A DNA stretch of 64,000 bases. Source: Streptomyces morookaense. GTDB taxonomy: Bacteria; Actinomycetota; Actinomycetes; Streptomycetales; Streptomycetaceae. The stretch covers positions 101,329 through 165,328 of the forward strand of contig NZ_JABBXF010000021.1 in NCBI RefSeq assembly GCF_013030945.1. Direction: 5' to 3'. The notes under the pieces were generated by a model that was not told the DNA's origin, did no database searches, and worked only from the letters and a program-made list of their open reading frames with translations. The position numbers and the translations under genes were made by a program. Of the stretch, positions 35,061 to 43,959 are shown piece after piece. The number at the start of each line of letters is the position of its first letter. The first letter of the stretch is position 1.

Positions 35061-35384
35061 ATGGCAGACACCAAGCAGGCACAGCGCCAAGCGTCCCGCC
35101 TCGCGAAGCAGATCACCGCGTTCGCCAAAGCCCACGGCGGGAGCGCGGAGGGGCAGCTGGCGCACATAGGGCGGGGCACCACCCGGATCGCGCTCGTGGG
35201 CGCCGACGGCGCCTGGGGCACCCTCGTCGCGCGCTCCTACGACACGGCCCAGCAGGCCGCCGAGGCCGCCGGGCTGGCGTTGCAGGACACCTTCGACGGC
35301 GAGCTCGCCGCCAAGGTCCGCACCGGTCCGTACGAGTGGTCCCGGATGGCCGGCATCCAGCTCGGCGGTCCCGCCAATAACTGA
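35061..35384 (+). CDS. Conserved hypothetical protein, 107 residues
   Basis: A small soluble protein of unknown function. The first 30 residues are helical and basic (KQAQRQASRLAKQITAFAKAH). The middle has GTTRIALVGADGAWGTLVARSYDTAQQAAEAAG, suggesting a compact alpha/beta domain, and the end reads TGPYEWSRMAGIQLGG. No cysteines, signal or membrane segment. Start ATG has no ribosome site but a -10 7 nt upstream, so it is probably leaderless. Next gene begins 44 nt downstream. Confidence 0.75.
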   Translation: MADTKQAQRQASRLAKQITAFAKAHGGSAEGQLAHIGRGTTRIALVGADGAWGTLVARSYDTAQQAAEAAGLALQDTFDGELAAKVRTGPYEWSRMAGIQLGGPANN

Positions 35385-35428
35385 CGCCGCCCTTCACCCG
35401 TTAGAAGCGACGGGAGGGGAGGGCGCGC

Positions 35429-36475
35429 ATGGACGGCATACCGCCGCTCGTGGACCAGTACAGCCGTGGCGCCGTCCACGGCGAACTGGGGATCGGGGTG
35501 TTCGAGCGGCATCTGGCGGAGGCTGCCGGGTCCACCGGGCCGGCCCCGCCCGGCACCAGCTTCTTCGACAGCCGCGCCGGCCTCGCCGTGCGCCGCTGGT
35601 GCCCGCCGCTGCTGGGCCTGGAGCCCCACTGCCCGCCCGTCCACTACCTGGCCCGGCGCCGCGAGCTGGGCGCCTACCGGTCCGGGCAGCTGCTGCTGCG
35701 TGGTGCCGGGATCGGTACGTTCCTGCTGGAGTCCGGCCGTCCGGGTGAAATCACCTCGCCCGCCGAGCTCGCCTGCGCGGCGGAAGGCCGCGCCCACGAG
35801 GTCGTCCGGCTCGAACAGCTGGCCGCCCGGATCGCGGACAGCTGTGAGGGCGCCGACGCCTTCCTCGCCCGCACGGCCGAGGCGCTCCACGCGGCTGCCC
35901 GCACCGCCACCGCGTTCGCCTCCGGTGCCGCGGGCTGCGACGGGAGCCCGCCCGGCGCCGCCGAGGTGCGCGATGCGGCGGGGAACTGGCTGCGGACACG
36001 TCGCAGGGGCGCGCCGCCGGCCGGCCAGATCCTGGCCCGGCATCTGCTGTGGAGTGCGGTGGCCGTCGGCCTGCCCGTCCAGCTGCACTGCCCCGACCCG
36101 CAGCGGCTGACCGGCTTCCTGCGGGCCACCGCGGGTACGGGCACTGATCTGGTGCTGCTGCCCGACCCCTGGCGGCACCGCCAGGCGGCCCGGCTGGCCG
36201 CCGTCTTCCCGCATGTCTACGCGGACGTGGGCACGCGCCCCGAAGAGACCCTGCGCGAAGCGCCGTTCGGCAAACTGCTGTTCTCGACCGGCGCCCGCGC
36301 CCTGGCGGAGCTGTACGTGGTGGCCGCGCGGCTGTTCGTGCGGGCCATGGAGAAGCTGATGGGCGACTGGGTCGCGGACGGCTGGTGCCGGCTGGCCGAG
36401 GCGGGGCGGATCGTCTCGCTCGTGGCGGCCGGCACCGCCCGCCGGGTCTACCGGCTGGACGTGGCCGCGGGCTGA
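35429..36475 (+). CDS. Amidohydrolase-family protein lacking the N-terminal metal motif
   Basis: A 348-residue protein. SFFDSRAGLAVRRWCPPLLGLEP, VHYLARRRELGA, VFPHVYADVG and FGKLLFSTGARALAELYVVAA match, from memory, a Streptomyces amidohydrolase (TIM-barrel) group whose N-terminus is VDHHCHG with two metal-binding His. Here that position reads VDQYSRG, and the later His-rich strand reads LVLLPDPWRHR, so the metal site appears lost. ATG at 35429 has GGAGGGGAGGG upstream and the frame is intact, so this looks like a maintained non-catalytic homologue rather than a pseudogene. Its last 28 nt overlap the end of ctaA on the other strand. Confidence 0.6.
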   Translation: MDGIPPLVDQYSRGAVHGELGIGVFERHLAEAAGSTGPAPPGTSFFDSRAGLAVRRWCPPLLGLEPHCPPVHYLARRRELGAYRSGQLLLRGAGIGTFLLESGRPGEITSPAELACAAEGRAHEVVRLEQLAARIADSCEGADAFLARTAEALHAAARTATAFASGAAGCDGSPPGAAEVRDAAGNWLRTRRRGAPPAGQILARHLLWSAVAVGLPVQLHCPDPQRLTGFLRATAGTGTDLVLLPDPWRHRQAARLAAVFPHVYADVGTRPEETLREAPFGKLLFSTGARALAELYVVAARLFVRAMEKLMGDWVADGWCRLAEAGRIVSLVAAGTARRVYRLDVAAG

Positions 36476-37446
36476 CCGGCGTCCGCGTCCGCCACGGGCG
36501 CGGACGGCGCCGGCACCGCGGCCGCCTCGCCGCGCTCGCGCAGCGACAGGGCGACGCGCAGCGCGGCGATCCAGACCAGGCAGGAGCCCAACATGTGGAC
36601 GCCGACGACGACTTCGGGCGAGTCGTTGAAGTACTGCACGTAGCCCACGACGCCCTGCAGCATCAGGACCGCGAACAGCTCCACCACACGGCGGCGCGGC
36701 CCCTCGGGCGCCTGCACGGCGCGCAGGGTGAACCACAGGGCGACCGTCAGGCCGATCACGATGTAGACGAAGTCCACGTGCAGCTGGGTGATTTCGTGCC
36801 AGTCCAGCGGGATGCGGCGCACACCGGCCGAGGCGTCGCCCGCGTGCTTGCCCGCGCCGGTGACCACGGTGCCGACCACGATCAGCAGCAGGGTGGCGGC
36901 CACCAGCACCCGGCTGAGCTCCCGGACCGGACGGGCCACCAGGTCGCGCGGCTCGTCGTCGCCCTCGCAGGAGCGCTGCCAGGTCAGCACGGCCACCGTC
37001 AGCAGGGCGGTCGACAGCAGGAAGTGCGCGCTGACGATGTACGGGTTCAGACCCGTCAGCACGGTGACGCCGCCGACCACGGCGTTGCCCATGACGACCC
37101 AGAACTGCGCCCAGCCGAGCCGGGTGAGGGAGCGGCGCCACGGGGCACGCGCGCGTGCCGCGATGATCACCACGCCGACGACCGCGCACAGCACATACGT
37201 CAGCATGCGGTTGCTGAACTCGATCACGCCGTTGATGCCCATCGCCGGGGTCGGCGTGAGGCTCTGGTCCGTGCACGTCGGCCAGGTCGGGCAGCCGAGC
37301 CCGGACTGGGTGAGCCGGACCGCGCCGCCCGTCACGACGATGATCACGGCCATGACGACGGAGGTCAGTGCGGCCTGCCGGACGAAGCGTGCGGAGGGCT
37401 GCCAGCGGTCGGCGATGATCTGGAGGGGATTCGGCATGTTCGGCAC
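36448..37446 (-). CDS. ctaA: Haem A synthase, COX15/CtaA family
   Basis: A 332-residue, eight-helix membrane enzyme oxidising haem o to haem a. The extracytoplasmic GLGCPTWPTC disulfide pair near the N-terminus, GAVRLTQSGLGCP, EFSNRML, the haem-ligand His in SAHFLLST, LHVDFVYIVIG and VGVHMLGS are as in actinobacterial members. The GTG at 37446 is supported by TACGAT 6 nt upstream (leaderless); an ATG three codons later is the alternative. Tail is Ala/Pro-rich. Confidence 0.95.
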   Translation of the reverse strand: MPNMPNPLQIIADRWQPSARFVRQAALTSVVMAVIIVVTGGAVRLTQSGLGCPTWPTCTDQSLTPTPAMGINGVIEFSNRMLTYVLCAVVGVVIIAARARAPWRRSLTRLGWAQFWVVMGNAVVGGVTVLTGLNPYIVSAHFLLSTALLTVAVLTWQRSCEGDDEPRDLVARPVRELSRVLVAATLLLIVVGTVVTGAGKHAGDASAGVRRIPLDWHEITQLHVDFVYIVIGLTVALWFTLRAVQAPEGPRRRVVELFAVLMLQGVVGYVQYFNDSPEVVVGVHMLGSCLVWIAALRVALSLRERGEAAAVPAPSAPVADADAGQPAATSSR

Positions 37447-37452
37447 GAGCTC

Positions 37453-37458
37453 ATCGTA
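37453..37458 (-). promoter_or_regulatory. -10 hexamer of leaderless ctaA promoter
   Basis: TACGAT on the minus strand, 6 nt before the GTG at 37446. Confidence 0.4.
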
Positions 37459-37528
37459 GAGGCCTGCTTGTGCACGGATTCACGAGGGCCCCGGTTGTGG
37501 CGTCGCTCCCGGCCGTCGCTCCCGGCCG

Positions 37529-38296
37529 TCACTCCCAGCGGAAGAGCCGTCCCGCCGCGCCCAGGCCCAGGACCGCCCAGCCCGCGAGGATGCCGAGGTC
37601 GGCCCACGGCATGCCCGCGCCGTCGCGCAGGACGTCCCGCAGCCCGCCCGACAGGGCCGACACGGGCAGCAGCCGGAGGACCTCCTGGGCGGCACCGAAC
37701 TTCTCCAGCGGCACGATCACACCGCCGCCGACGAGCAGCAGCAGGAAGACCAGATTGGCCGCGGCCAGCGTCGCCTCGGCCTTGAGCGTGCCGGCCATCA
37801 GCAGGCCGAGGCCGGAGAACGCGGCCGTGCCGAGGACGAGCAGCAGCAGGACGGCCAGCGGGTTGCCGTGCGGCGACCAGCCGAGCGCGAAGGCGATCGC
37901 GGTCAGCAGGACGATCTGCAGGACCTCGGTGACGAGCACCGAGCAGGTCTTCGCCGTCATCAGCGCCCAGCGCGGCAGCGGCGACGTGCCGAGCCGCTTG
38001 AGCACGCCGTACCGCCGCTCGAAGCCGGTCGCGATGGCCTGGCCGGTGAAGGCCGTGGACATCACGGCCAGCGCGAGGATGCCGGGGGCGAGGAAGTCGA
38101 CGGACCTGCCCTTGCCGGTGTCGACGATGTCCACGCTGCTGAAGAGCGTCAGCAGGAGGGTGGGGATGACCACGGTGAGCAGCAGCTGCTCGCCGTTGCG
38201 CAGCAGCATCCGCGTCTCCAGCGCCGCCTGCGCCCGGATCATCCGGGGGAGCGGGGCGGCGCCGGGCTTCGGGGCGAAGGTTCCGGTGGCGGTCAC
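37529..38296 (-). CDS. ABC-2 type transporter permease
   Basis: A 255-residue membrane protein with about six helices, the permease of a drug/lipid-type exporter. MLLRNGEQLLLTVVIPTLLLTLFSS and ATGFERRYGVLKRLGTSPLPRW (the cytoplasmic coupling region) mark the ABC-2 family. GTG start overlaps the stop of the ATPase gene (GTGA). In actinomycetes this pair lies next to ctaA and suf. The exported substrate is unknown. Confidence 0.9.
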   Translation of the reverse strand: MTATGTFAPKPGAAPLPRMIRAQAALETRMLLRNGEQLLLTVVIPTLLLTLFSSVDIVDTGKGRSVDFLAPGILALAVMSTAFTGQAIATGFERRYGVLKRLGTSPLPRWALMTAKTCSVLVTEVLQIVLLTAIAFALGWSPHGNPLAVLLLLVLGTAAFSGLGLLMAGTLKAEATLAAANLVFLLLLVGGGVIVPLEKFGAAQEVLRLLPVSALSGGLRDVLRDGAGMPWADLGILAGWAVLGLGAAGRLFRWE

Positions 38297-39228
38297 TTGC
38301 GCAGCTCCTTGCCGGTCAGCTCCATGAAGACGTCCTCCAGCGTGTGCCGTTCCACCGTTATGCGGTCCGGCATGACGCCGTGCTGGGCGCACCAGGTGGT
38401 CACGGTGGCCAGGAGCTGGGGGCCGACCTCGCCGCTGACGCGGTAGCTGCCGGGGGTCAGTTCGACGGCGGCGGACTCGGCGGGCAGGGCCTTGAGGAGG
38501 CCGGCCAGGTCCAGGCCGGGGCGGCCGTTGAAGCGCAGGGTGTTCTCGGCGCCGCCGCGGCACAGCTCCTCGGGGCTGCCCTGGGCGACGACCCGGCCGC
38601 CGTCGACGATCGCGACGTCGCGGGCCAGCGCCTCGGCCTCCTCCATGTGGTGCGTGGTCAGCACGACCGTCACACCGTCCGCGCACAGGTCCCGCACCAG
38701 GTCCCAGGTGGCGTGCCGGGCCTGCGGATCCAGGCCCGCGGTCGGCTCGTCGAGGAAGACCAGTTCGGGCCGGCCGACGACGGCCATGGCGAGGGAGAGC
38801 CGCTGCTGCTGCCCGCCGGACAGCCGCCGGTAGGGGGTGCGGCCGCAGGAGCCGAGGCCCAGGCGCTCGGCCAGGGCGTCCACGTCCAGCGGGTGGGCGT
38901 GCAGCGACGCCATGTGCCGCAGCATCTCGTCCGCACGGGCGCCCGCGTAGATCCCGCCGCTCTGCAGCATCACACCCACGCGCGGGCGCAGGGCGGCCGC
39001 GTCGGCGACGGGGTCGAGGCCCAGGACGCGGACGGTGCCGGCGTCGGGGCGGCGGTAGCCCTCGCACATCTCGATGGTGGTGGTCTTCCCGGCCCCGTTG
39101 GGGCCGAGGACGGCGGTGAGGCCGCCGGCCGCGACGGTCAGGTCGAGCCCGTCCACGGCGGTCTTCGTCCCGTACCGCTTGACGAGGCCGCGGACCTCGA
39201 CGGCGGGCTCTGAGCTGGCGCTGCGCAT
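38293..39228 (-). CDS. ABC transporter ATP-binding protein
   Basis: A 311-residue ATPase. Walker A GPNGAGKTT (about 43-51), LSGGQQQRLSLAMAV signature, Walker B LVFLDEPTAGLDP and the switch His in LTTHHMEEAE are complete; the ~80-residue C-terminal extension is DrrA-like. ATG 39228 has no ribosome site but TAGACT 7 nt upstream, so the transcript is probably leaderless. It diverges from sufR. Confidence 0.93.
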   Translation of the reverse strand: MRSASSEPAVEVRGLVKRYGTKTAVDGLDLTVAAGGLTAVLGPNGAGKTTTIEMCEGYRRPDAGTVRVLGLDPVADAAALRPRVGVMLQSGGIYAGARADEMLRHMASLHAHPLDVDALAERLGLGSCGRTPYRRLSGGQQQRLSLAMAVVGRPELVFLDEPTAGLDPQARHATWDLVRDLCADGVTVVLTTHHMEEAEALARDVAIVDGGRVVAQGSPEELCRGGAENTLRFNGRPGLDLAGLLKALPAESAAVELTPGSYRVSGEVGPQLLATVTTWCAQHGVMPDRITVERHTLEDVFMELTGKELRK

Positions 39229-39235
39229 GGCGGGA

Positions 39236-39241
39236 AGTCTA
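39236..39241 (-). promoter_or_regulatory. -10 hexamer of leaderless ABC exporter promoter
   Basis: TAGACT (exact principal-sigma -10) on the minus strand, 7 nt before the ATG at 39228. Confidence 0.5.
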
Positions 39242-39364
39242 CGAACCCGGAGCCGCCGCGGACCCCGCCGGGGTGTGCGGAACCCGCCTCCGCAGTGATC
39301 CACATCGGTGCTGGTTAGGTGACCCTTAGTGATCGAGACCACCGCCGGGTCCCCCGGACGCCGC

Positions 39365-39394
39365 TTGTCGCCGTCCCGGCAATTACGCAACAAT
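39365..39394 (+). promoter_or_regulatory. sufR promoter
   Basis: TTGTCG (39365-39370), 18-bp spacer, AACAAT (39389-39394), then 6 nt to the GTG at 39401: a leaderless start overlapped by the operator. Confidence 0.5.
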
Positions 39395-39401
39395 GGTGTT
39401 G
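39388..39401. promoter_or_regulatory. SufR operator, perfect CAAC-N6-GTTG
   Basis: CAACAATGGTGTTG matches exactly the inverted repeat CAAC-N6-GTTG reported for cyanobacterial SufR and, as I recall, for a Streptomyces SufR. It covers the -10 and the start codon of sufR, so binding would block initiation of the whole suf operon. Confidence 0.8.
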
Positions 39402-40210
39402 TGAAATACGCGGGCAAGGCTCCTCACAGCCCCGTGGCCAGGCCGGACGGCCCGGCCGCCGGGCAGGGCATGCCCGTACCCGCACGCGACGTACCCCGCG
39501 TCCATGCTCTCGACGAGCAGCGCGGCACGCGGAACCGCGTCGCCCGGTCCATCCTCGACCACGGCCCGTCCACCGCGGCCGAGCTGGCGGTGCGCCTGGA
39601 GCTCACCCCTGCGGCCGTCCGCCGCCACCTCGACACCCTCCTCGCCGAGGGCGTCGTCGAGGCCCGGGACAAGCGGGTCTACGGAGCGCGCGGACGCGGC
39701 CGCCCCGCCAAGGTCTTCGCGCTCACCGACTGCGGGCGCGACGCCTTCGACCAGGCCTACGACAAGCTCGCGCAGGACGCCCTGCGCTGGATCGCCCAGT
39801 CCGCGGGCGGCGGGGCCAGGGGCGAGGCCGCCGTGGCCGCCTTCGCCCGCGCGCGACTGGCCGCGCAGGCGGAGAACTGGCAGGCCGCCCTGGCGGCGGC
39901 CGGCCCCGAGGACCGCGCACAGGTCCTGGCCGGGGCATTGACCGCGGACGGGTACGCTGCTACGGCGCGCAGCGCACCGGTCGGCGAACAGCTCTGCCAG
40001 CACCACTGCCCGGTCGCCCATGTCGCCGAGCAGTACCCGCAGCTGTGCGAGGCGGAGACCGAGGTCTTCTCCCGCCTGCTCGGGACTCATGTGCAGCGTC
40101 TGGCCACCATCGCCCACGGCGACGGAGTGTGCACGACGTTCATTCCCAAGAGCAGCACCCCCAAGACCACCGAAGCATCCACCAGCACGGCCGGGAGGAA
40201 CCCCGCATGA
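39401..40210 (+). CDS. sufR: Fe-S-sensing repressor SufR
   Basis: A 269-residue winged-helix regulator. HTH lies about 44-110 ([35 protein letters not shown] and the wing [14 protein letters not shown]). C-terminal cysteines Cys199-x3-Cys203-x12-Cys216 plus Cys244 are placed to hold an Fe-S cluster. Holo-SufR represses suf when clusters are sufficient. GTG at 39401 is chosen because promoter and operator place the transcription start there; an upstream GTG at 39329 would lie before the promoter. Stop overlaps sufB start (ATGA). Confidence 0.92.
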   Translation: MKYAGKAPHSPVARPDGPAAGQGMPVPARDVPRVHALDEQRGTRNRVARSILDHGPSTAAELAVRLELTPAAVRRHLDTLLAEGVVEARDKRVYGARGRGRPAKVFALTDCGRDAFDQAYDKLAQDALRWIAQSAGGGARGEAAVAAFARARLAAQAENWQAALAAAGPEDRAQVLAGALTADGYAATARSAPVGEQLCQHHCPVAHVAEQYPQLCEAETEVFSRLLGTHVQRLATIAHGDGVCTTFIPKSSTPKTTEASTSTAGRNPA

Positions 40211-41628
40211 CTCTCCCCACGGAGACTGCCCACCCCGAACTCGAGGGCCTGGGCACCTACGAATACGGCTGGGCCGACTCCGACGAGGCCGGTGCCGCGG
40301 CGAAGCGCGGCCTTTCCGAGGAGGTCGTCCGCGACATCTCGGCGAAGAAGTCCGAGCCCGAGTGGATGCTCAAGCTGCGTCTCAAGGGCCTGCGGCTCTT
40401 CGACAAGAAGCCCATGCCGACCTGGGGCTCCGACCTCTCCGGCATCGACTTCGACAACATCAAGTACTTCGTGCGCTCCACGGAGAAGCAGGCCGCCACC
40501 TGGGAGGACCTGCCCCAGGACATCAAGAACACCTACGACAAGCTGGGCATCCCCGAGGCGGAGAAGCAGCGCCTGGTCGCCGGTGTCGCCGCGCAGTACG
40601 AGTCCGAGGTCGTCTACCACCAGATCCGCGAGGACCTGGAGGAGCAGGGCGTCATCTTCCTGGACACCGACACCGCCCTGAAGGAGCACCCGGAGCTCTT
40701 CCAGGAGTACTTCGGCACGGTCATCCCGGTCGGTGACAACAAGTTCGCCTCGCTGAACACCGCCGTGTGGTCCGGCGGCTCCTTCATCTACGTCCCGCCG
40801 GGCGTCCACGTCGACATCCCGCTGCAGGCCTACTTCCGTATCAACACGGAGAACATGGGCCAGTTCGAGCGGACCCTGATCATCGTCGACGAGAACGCCT
40901 ATGTGCACTACGTCGAGGGCTGCACCGCCCCGATCTACTCCTCGGACTCGCTGCACAGCGCCGTCGTCGAGATCATCGTCAAGAAGGGCGGCCGCTGCCG
41001 CTACACGACGATCCAGAACTGGTCGAACAACGTCTACAACCTGGTCACCAAGCGCGCCGTGGCCTACGAGGGCGCGACCATGGAGTGGGTCGACGGCAAC
41101 ATCGGCTCCAAGGTGACCATGAAGTACCCCGCGGTCTACCTGATGGGCGAGCACGCCAAGGGCGAGACCCTGTCCATCGCCTTCTCCGGCGAGGGCCAGC
41201 ACCAGGACGCCGGCGCCAAGATGGTCCACATGGCGCCGAACACCTCCTCCAACATCGTCTCCAAGTCGGTGGCGCGAGGCGGCGGCCGCACCTCCTACCG
41301 CGGTCTGATCGAGATCGGCGAGGGCGCCAAGGGCGCCAAGTCCAACGTGCTGTGCGACGCCCTGCTGGTGGACACCATCTCCCGCTCGGACACCTACCCC
41401 TACGTCGACGTCCGCGAGGACGACGTCTCCATGGGCCACGAGGCGACCGTCTCCAAGGTCAGCGAGGACCAGCTCTTCTACCTGATGAGCCGCGGTCTCT
41501 CCGAGGACGAGGCCATGGCGATGATCGTGCGCGGCTTCGTCGAGCCGATCGCCCGCGAGCTCCCCATGGAGTACGCGCTGGAGCTCAACCGGCTGATCGA
41601 GCTGCAGATGGAAGGCGCGGTCGGCTAG
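40207..41628 (+). CDS. sufB: Fe-S cluster assembly protein SufB
   Basis: A 473-residue scaffold subunit of the SufBCD complex. [71 protein letters not shown] and [11 protein letters not shown] (cluster-relay Cys) mark the right-handed beta-helix. Start overlaps sufR by 4 nt. Confidence 0.98.
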   Translation: MTLPTETAHPELEGLGTYEYGWADSDEAGAAAKRGLSEEVVRDISAKKSEPEWMLKLRLKGLRLFDKKPMPTWGSDLSGIDFDNIKYFVRSTEKQAATWEDLPQDIKNTYDKLGIPEAEKQRLVAGVAAQYESEVVYHQIREDLEEQGVIFLDTDTALKEHPELFQEYFGTVIPVGDNKFASLNTAVWSGGSFIYVPPGVHVDIPLQAYFRINTENMGQFERTLIIVDENAYVHYVEGCTAPIYSSDSLHSAVVEIIVKKGGRCRYTTIQNWSNNVYNLVTKRAVAYEGATMEWVDGNIGSKVTMKYPAVYLMGEHAKGETLSIAFSGEGQHQDAGAKMVHMAPNTSSNIVSKSVARGGGRTSYRGLIEIGEGAKGAKSNVLCDALLVDTISRSDTYPYVDVREDDVSMGHEATVSKVSEDQLFYLMSRGLSEDEAMAMIVRGFVEPIARELPMEYALELNRLIELQMEGAVG

Positions 41629-41691
41629 CCCCGGCGCACCTCCCGGACCGCAGCGAACCCTTTGTGACAGGAAGAGAGCACGACGACAGCC

Positions 41692-42870
41692 ATGGCTGAC
41701 AACACTCCCGCCGGCAGCACGACCGACGGCGCCATCCAGGTGGGCGGCCCCCGCCAGCCCATCGACGCCCGGGTCAGCGCCCCCGCCTCGTACGACGTCG
41801 CGGACTTCCCCGTGCCGCACGGCCGCGAGGAGGAGTGGCGGTTCACCCCGCTGGAGCGCCTGCGCGGTCTGCACGACGGCACGGCCGTGGCGGACGGCGG
41901 CGTCAAGGTCGAGGTGGAGGCCCCCGAGGGCGTCACCGTCGAGACCGTCGGCCGGGACGACGCCCGCCTCGGCAGGGCCGGCAAGCCGGTCGACCGGGTC
42001 GCCGCCCAGGCCTACAGCTCCTTCGAGAAGGCCTCGGTCGTCTCCGTCCCGAAGGAGACGGTGCTCACCGAGCCCGTCCGCATCTCCGTGCACGGAGAGG
42101 GCGGGGTCGCCTTCGGCCACCAGGTCGTCGAGGTCGGCGCGTTCGCCGAGGCCGTCGTCGTCATCGACCACACCGGTGACGCCACCCTCGCCGCCAACGT
42201 CGAGTTCCTGATCGGCGACGGCGCCAAGCTCACGGTCGTCTCCGTCCAGGACTGGGACGGCACCGCGGTGCACGCCGGCCAGCACACCGCGCTCGTCGGC
42301 CGCGACGCCTCCTTCAAGTCCGTGATCGTCACCTTCGGCGGCGACCTGGTCCGGCTGCACCCCCGCGTCGTCTACGGCGCCCCGGGCGGCGAGGCCGAGC
42401 TCTACGGTCTGTACTTCACCGACCAGGGCCAGCACCAGGAGCACCGCCTCTTCGTCGACCACGACACCCCGCACTGCCGCAGCAACGTCGCCTACAAGGG
42501 CGCGCTGCAGGGCAAGGACGCCCACGCGGTCTGGATCGGCGACGTGCTGATCCGCGCCGAGGCCGAGGGCACCGACACCTACGAGCTCAACCGGAACCTC
42601 GTCCTCACCGACGGCGCCCGCGTCGACTCCGTGCCCAACCTGGAGATCGAGACGGGCGAGATCGTCGGGGCCGGCCACGCCTCGGCCACCGGCCGCTTCG
42701 ACGACGAGCAGCTGTTCTACCTGATGGCCCGCGGCATCCCGGCCGACGAGGCCCGCCGTCTGGTGGTCCGCGGCTTCTTCGCCGAGCTTGTGCAGCAGAT
42801 CGGCATCCCCGACCTGGAGGAGCGCCTCCTCGCCAAGATCGAGACGGAGCTGGAGGCGTCGGTCGCATGA
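41692..42870 (+). CDS. sufD: Fe-S cluster assembly protein SufD
   Basis: A 392-residue partner of SufB. The N-terminal helical region contains PHGREEEWRFTPLERL; the beta-helix contains YFTDQGQHQEHRLFVDHDTPHCRSNVAYKGAL with the conserved His used at the SufB-SufD interface; the C-terminus has DEARRLVVRGFFAEL. Begins 63 nt after sufB and overlaps the ferredoxin gene (ATGA). Confidence 0.97.
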   Translation: MADNTPAGSTTDGAIQVGGPRQPIDARVSAPASYDVADFPVPHGREEEWRFTPLERLRGLHDGTAVADGGVKVEVEAPEGVTVETVGRDDARLGRAGKPVDRVAAQAYSSFEKASVVSVPKETVLTEPVRISVHGEGGVAFGHQVVEVGAFAEAVVVIDHTGDATLAANVEFLIGDGAKLTVVSVQDWDGTAVHAGQHTALVGRDASFKSVIVTFGGDLVRLHPRVVYGAPGGEAELYGLYFTDQGQHQEHRLFVDHDTPHCRSNVAYKGALQGKDAHAVWIGDVLIRAEAEGTDTYELNRNLVLTDGARVDSVPNLEIETGEIVGAGHASATGRFDDEQLFYLMARGIPADEARRLVVRGFFAELVQQIGIPDLEERLLAKIETELEASVA

Positions 42871-43187
42871 ACGACTTCGTCCGCGCCTGTGGTCTGAGCG
42901 AGCTCGAGGAGGACACTCCGAAGCGGGTCGAGCTCGGCGGCACCCCGGTCGCCGTCGTCCGCACCGAGGGCGAGGTGTTCGCGGTCAACGACATCTGCTC
43001 GCACGCGAACGTCTCCCTCTCCGAGGGCGAGGTGGAGAACTGCCACATCGAGTGCTGGCTGCACGGCTCCAGCTTCGACCTGCGCACCGGCAAGCCAGAT
43101 TGCCTCCCCGCGACGCAGCCCATCCCCGTATACCCCGTCAAGATCGAAGGGGACGACGTGCTCGTCTCCGTCACCCAGGAGTCCTGA
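42867..43187 (+). CDS. Rieske-type ferredoxin of the suf operon
   Basis: A 106-residue soluble Rieske protein. Ligand loops are CSHANVSLSEGEVENC (Cys, His) and CWLHGSSFDLRTG (Cys, His). It resembles the ferredoxin component of ring-hydroxylating oxygenases, but it is translated between sufD and sufC. An electron-donor role in cluster assembly or repair is plausible and unproven. This insertion is usual in actinobacterial suf operons. Confidence 0.93.
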   Translation: MNDFVRACGLSELEEDTPKRVELGGTPVAVVRTEGEVFAVNDICSHANVSLSEGEVENCHIECWLHGSSFDLRTGKPDCLPATQPIPVYPVKIEGDDVLVSVTQES

Positions 43188-43194
43188 GTTCCCC

Positions 43195-43959
43195 ATGGCA
43201 ACGCTTGAGATTCACGACCTGCACGTCTCCGTCGACGCCGAAAACGGCCCCCGGGAGATCCTGCGTGGCGTCGACCTGACCGTGAAGCAGGGCGAGACCC
43301 ACGCCATCATGGGCCCCAACGGCTCCGGCAAGTCCACCCTGGCCTACTCGCTGGCCGGTCACCCCAAGTACACGATCACCGGCGGTACCGTCACCCTCGA
43401 CGGCGAGGACGTCCTGGAGATGTCCGTCGACGAGCGCGCCCGCGCCGGCGTCTTCCTCGCCATGCAGTACCCGGTCGAGGTCCCCGGCGTCTCGGTCTCC
43501 AACTTCCTGCGCACCTCCGCCACCGCCGTCCGCGGCGAGGCCCCCAAGCTGCGCACCTGGGTGAAGGAGGTCAAGGAGGCCATGCAGCGGCTCCAGATGG
43601 ACCCCGCCTTCGCCGAGCGCAACGTCAACGAGGGCTTCTCCGGCGGTGAGAAGAAGCGCCACGAGATCCTCCAGCTGGAGCTCCTCAAGCCGAAGATCGC
43701 GATCCTCGACGAGACCGACTCCGGTCTCGACGTCGACGCCCTGCGCATCGTCTCCGAGGGCGTCAACCGGGTCCGTGAGACCGGCGAGGTCGGCACCCTG
43801 CTGATCACCCACTACACGCGCATCCTGCGCTACATCAAGCCCGACTTCGTGCACGTCTTCGCCGGCGGCAAGATCGTCGAGTCCGGCGGCGCCGAGCTCG
43901 CCGACAAGCTGGAGAACGAGGGCTACGAGGCGTACGTGAAGGGTGGCGTAACGGCGTGA
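43195..43959 (+). CDS. sufC: Fe-S cluster assembly ATPase SufC
   Basis: A 254-residue ABC-type ATPase of the SufBCD complex. GPNGSGKST, FLAMQYPVEVPGVSV (SufC-specific Q loop), FSGGEKKRHEILQ, IAILDETDSGLDVDAL and THYTRILRYI are intact. ATG starts 7 nt after the ferredoxin stop; its end overlaps sufS (GTGA). Confidence 0.98.
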   Translation: MATLEIHDLHVSVDAENGPREILRGVDLTVKQGETHAIMGPNGSGKSTLAYSLAGHPKYTITGGTVTLDGEDVLEMSVDERARAGVFLAMQYPVEVPGVSVSNFLRTSATAVRGEAPKLRTWVKEVKEAMQRLQMDPAFAERNVNEGFSGGEKKRHEILQLELLKPKIAILDETDSGLDVDALRIVSEGVNRVRETGEVGTLLITHYTRILRYIKPDFVHVFAGGKIVESGGAELADKLENEGYEAYVKGGVTA

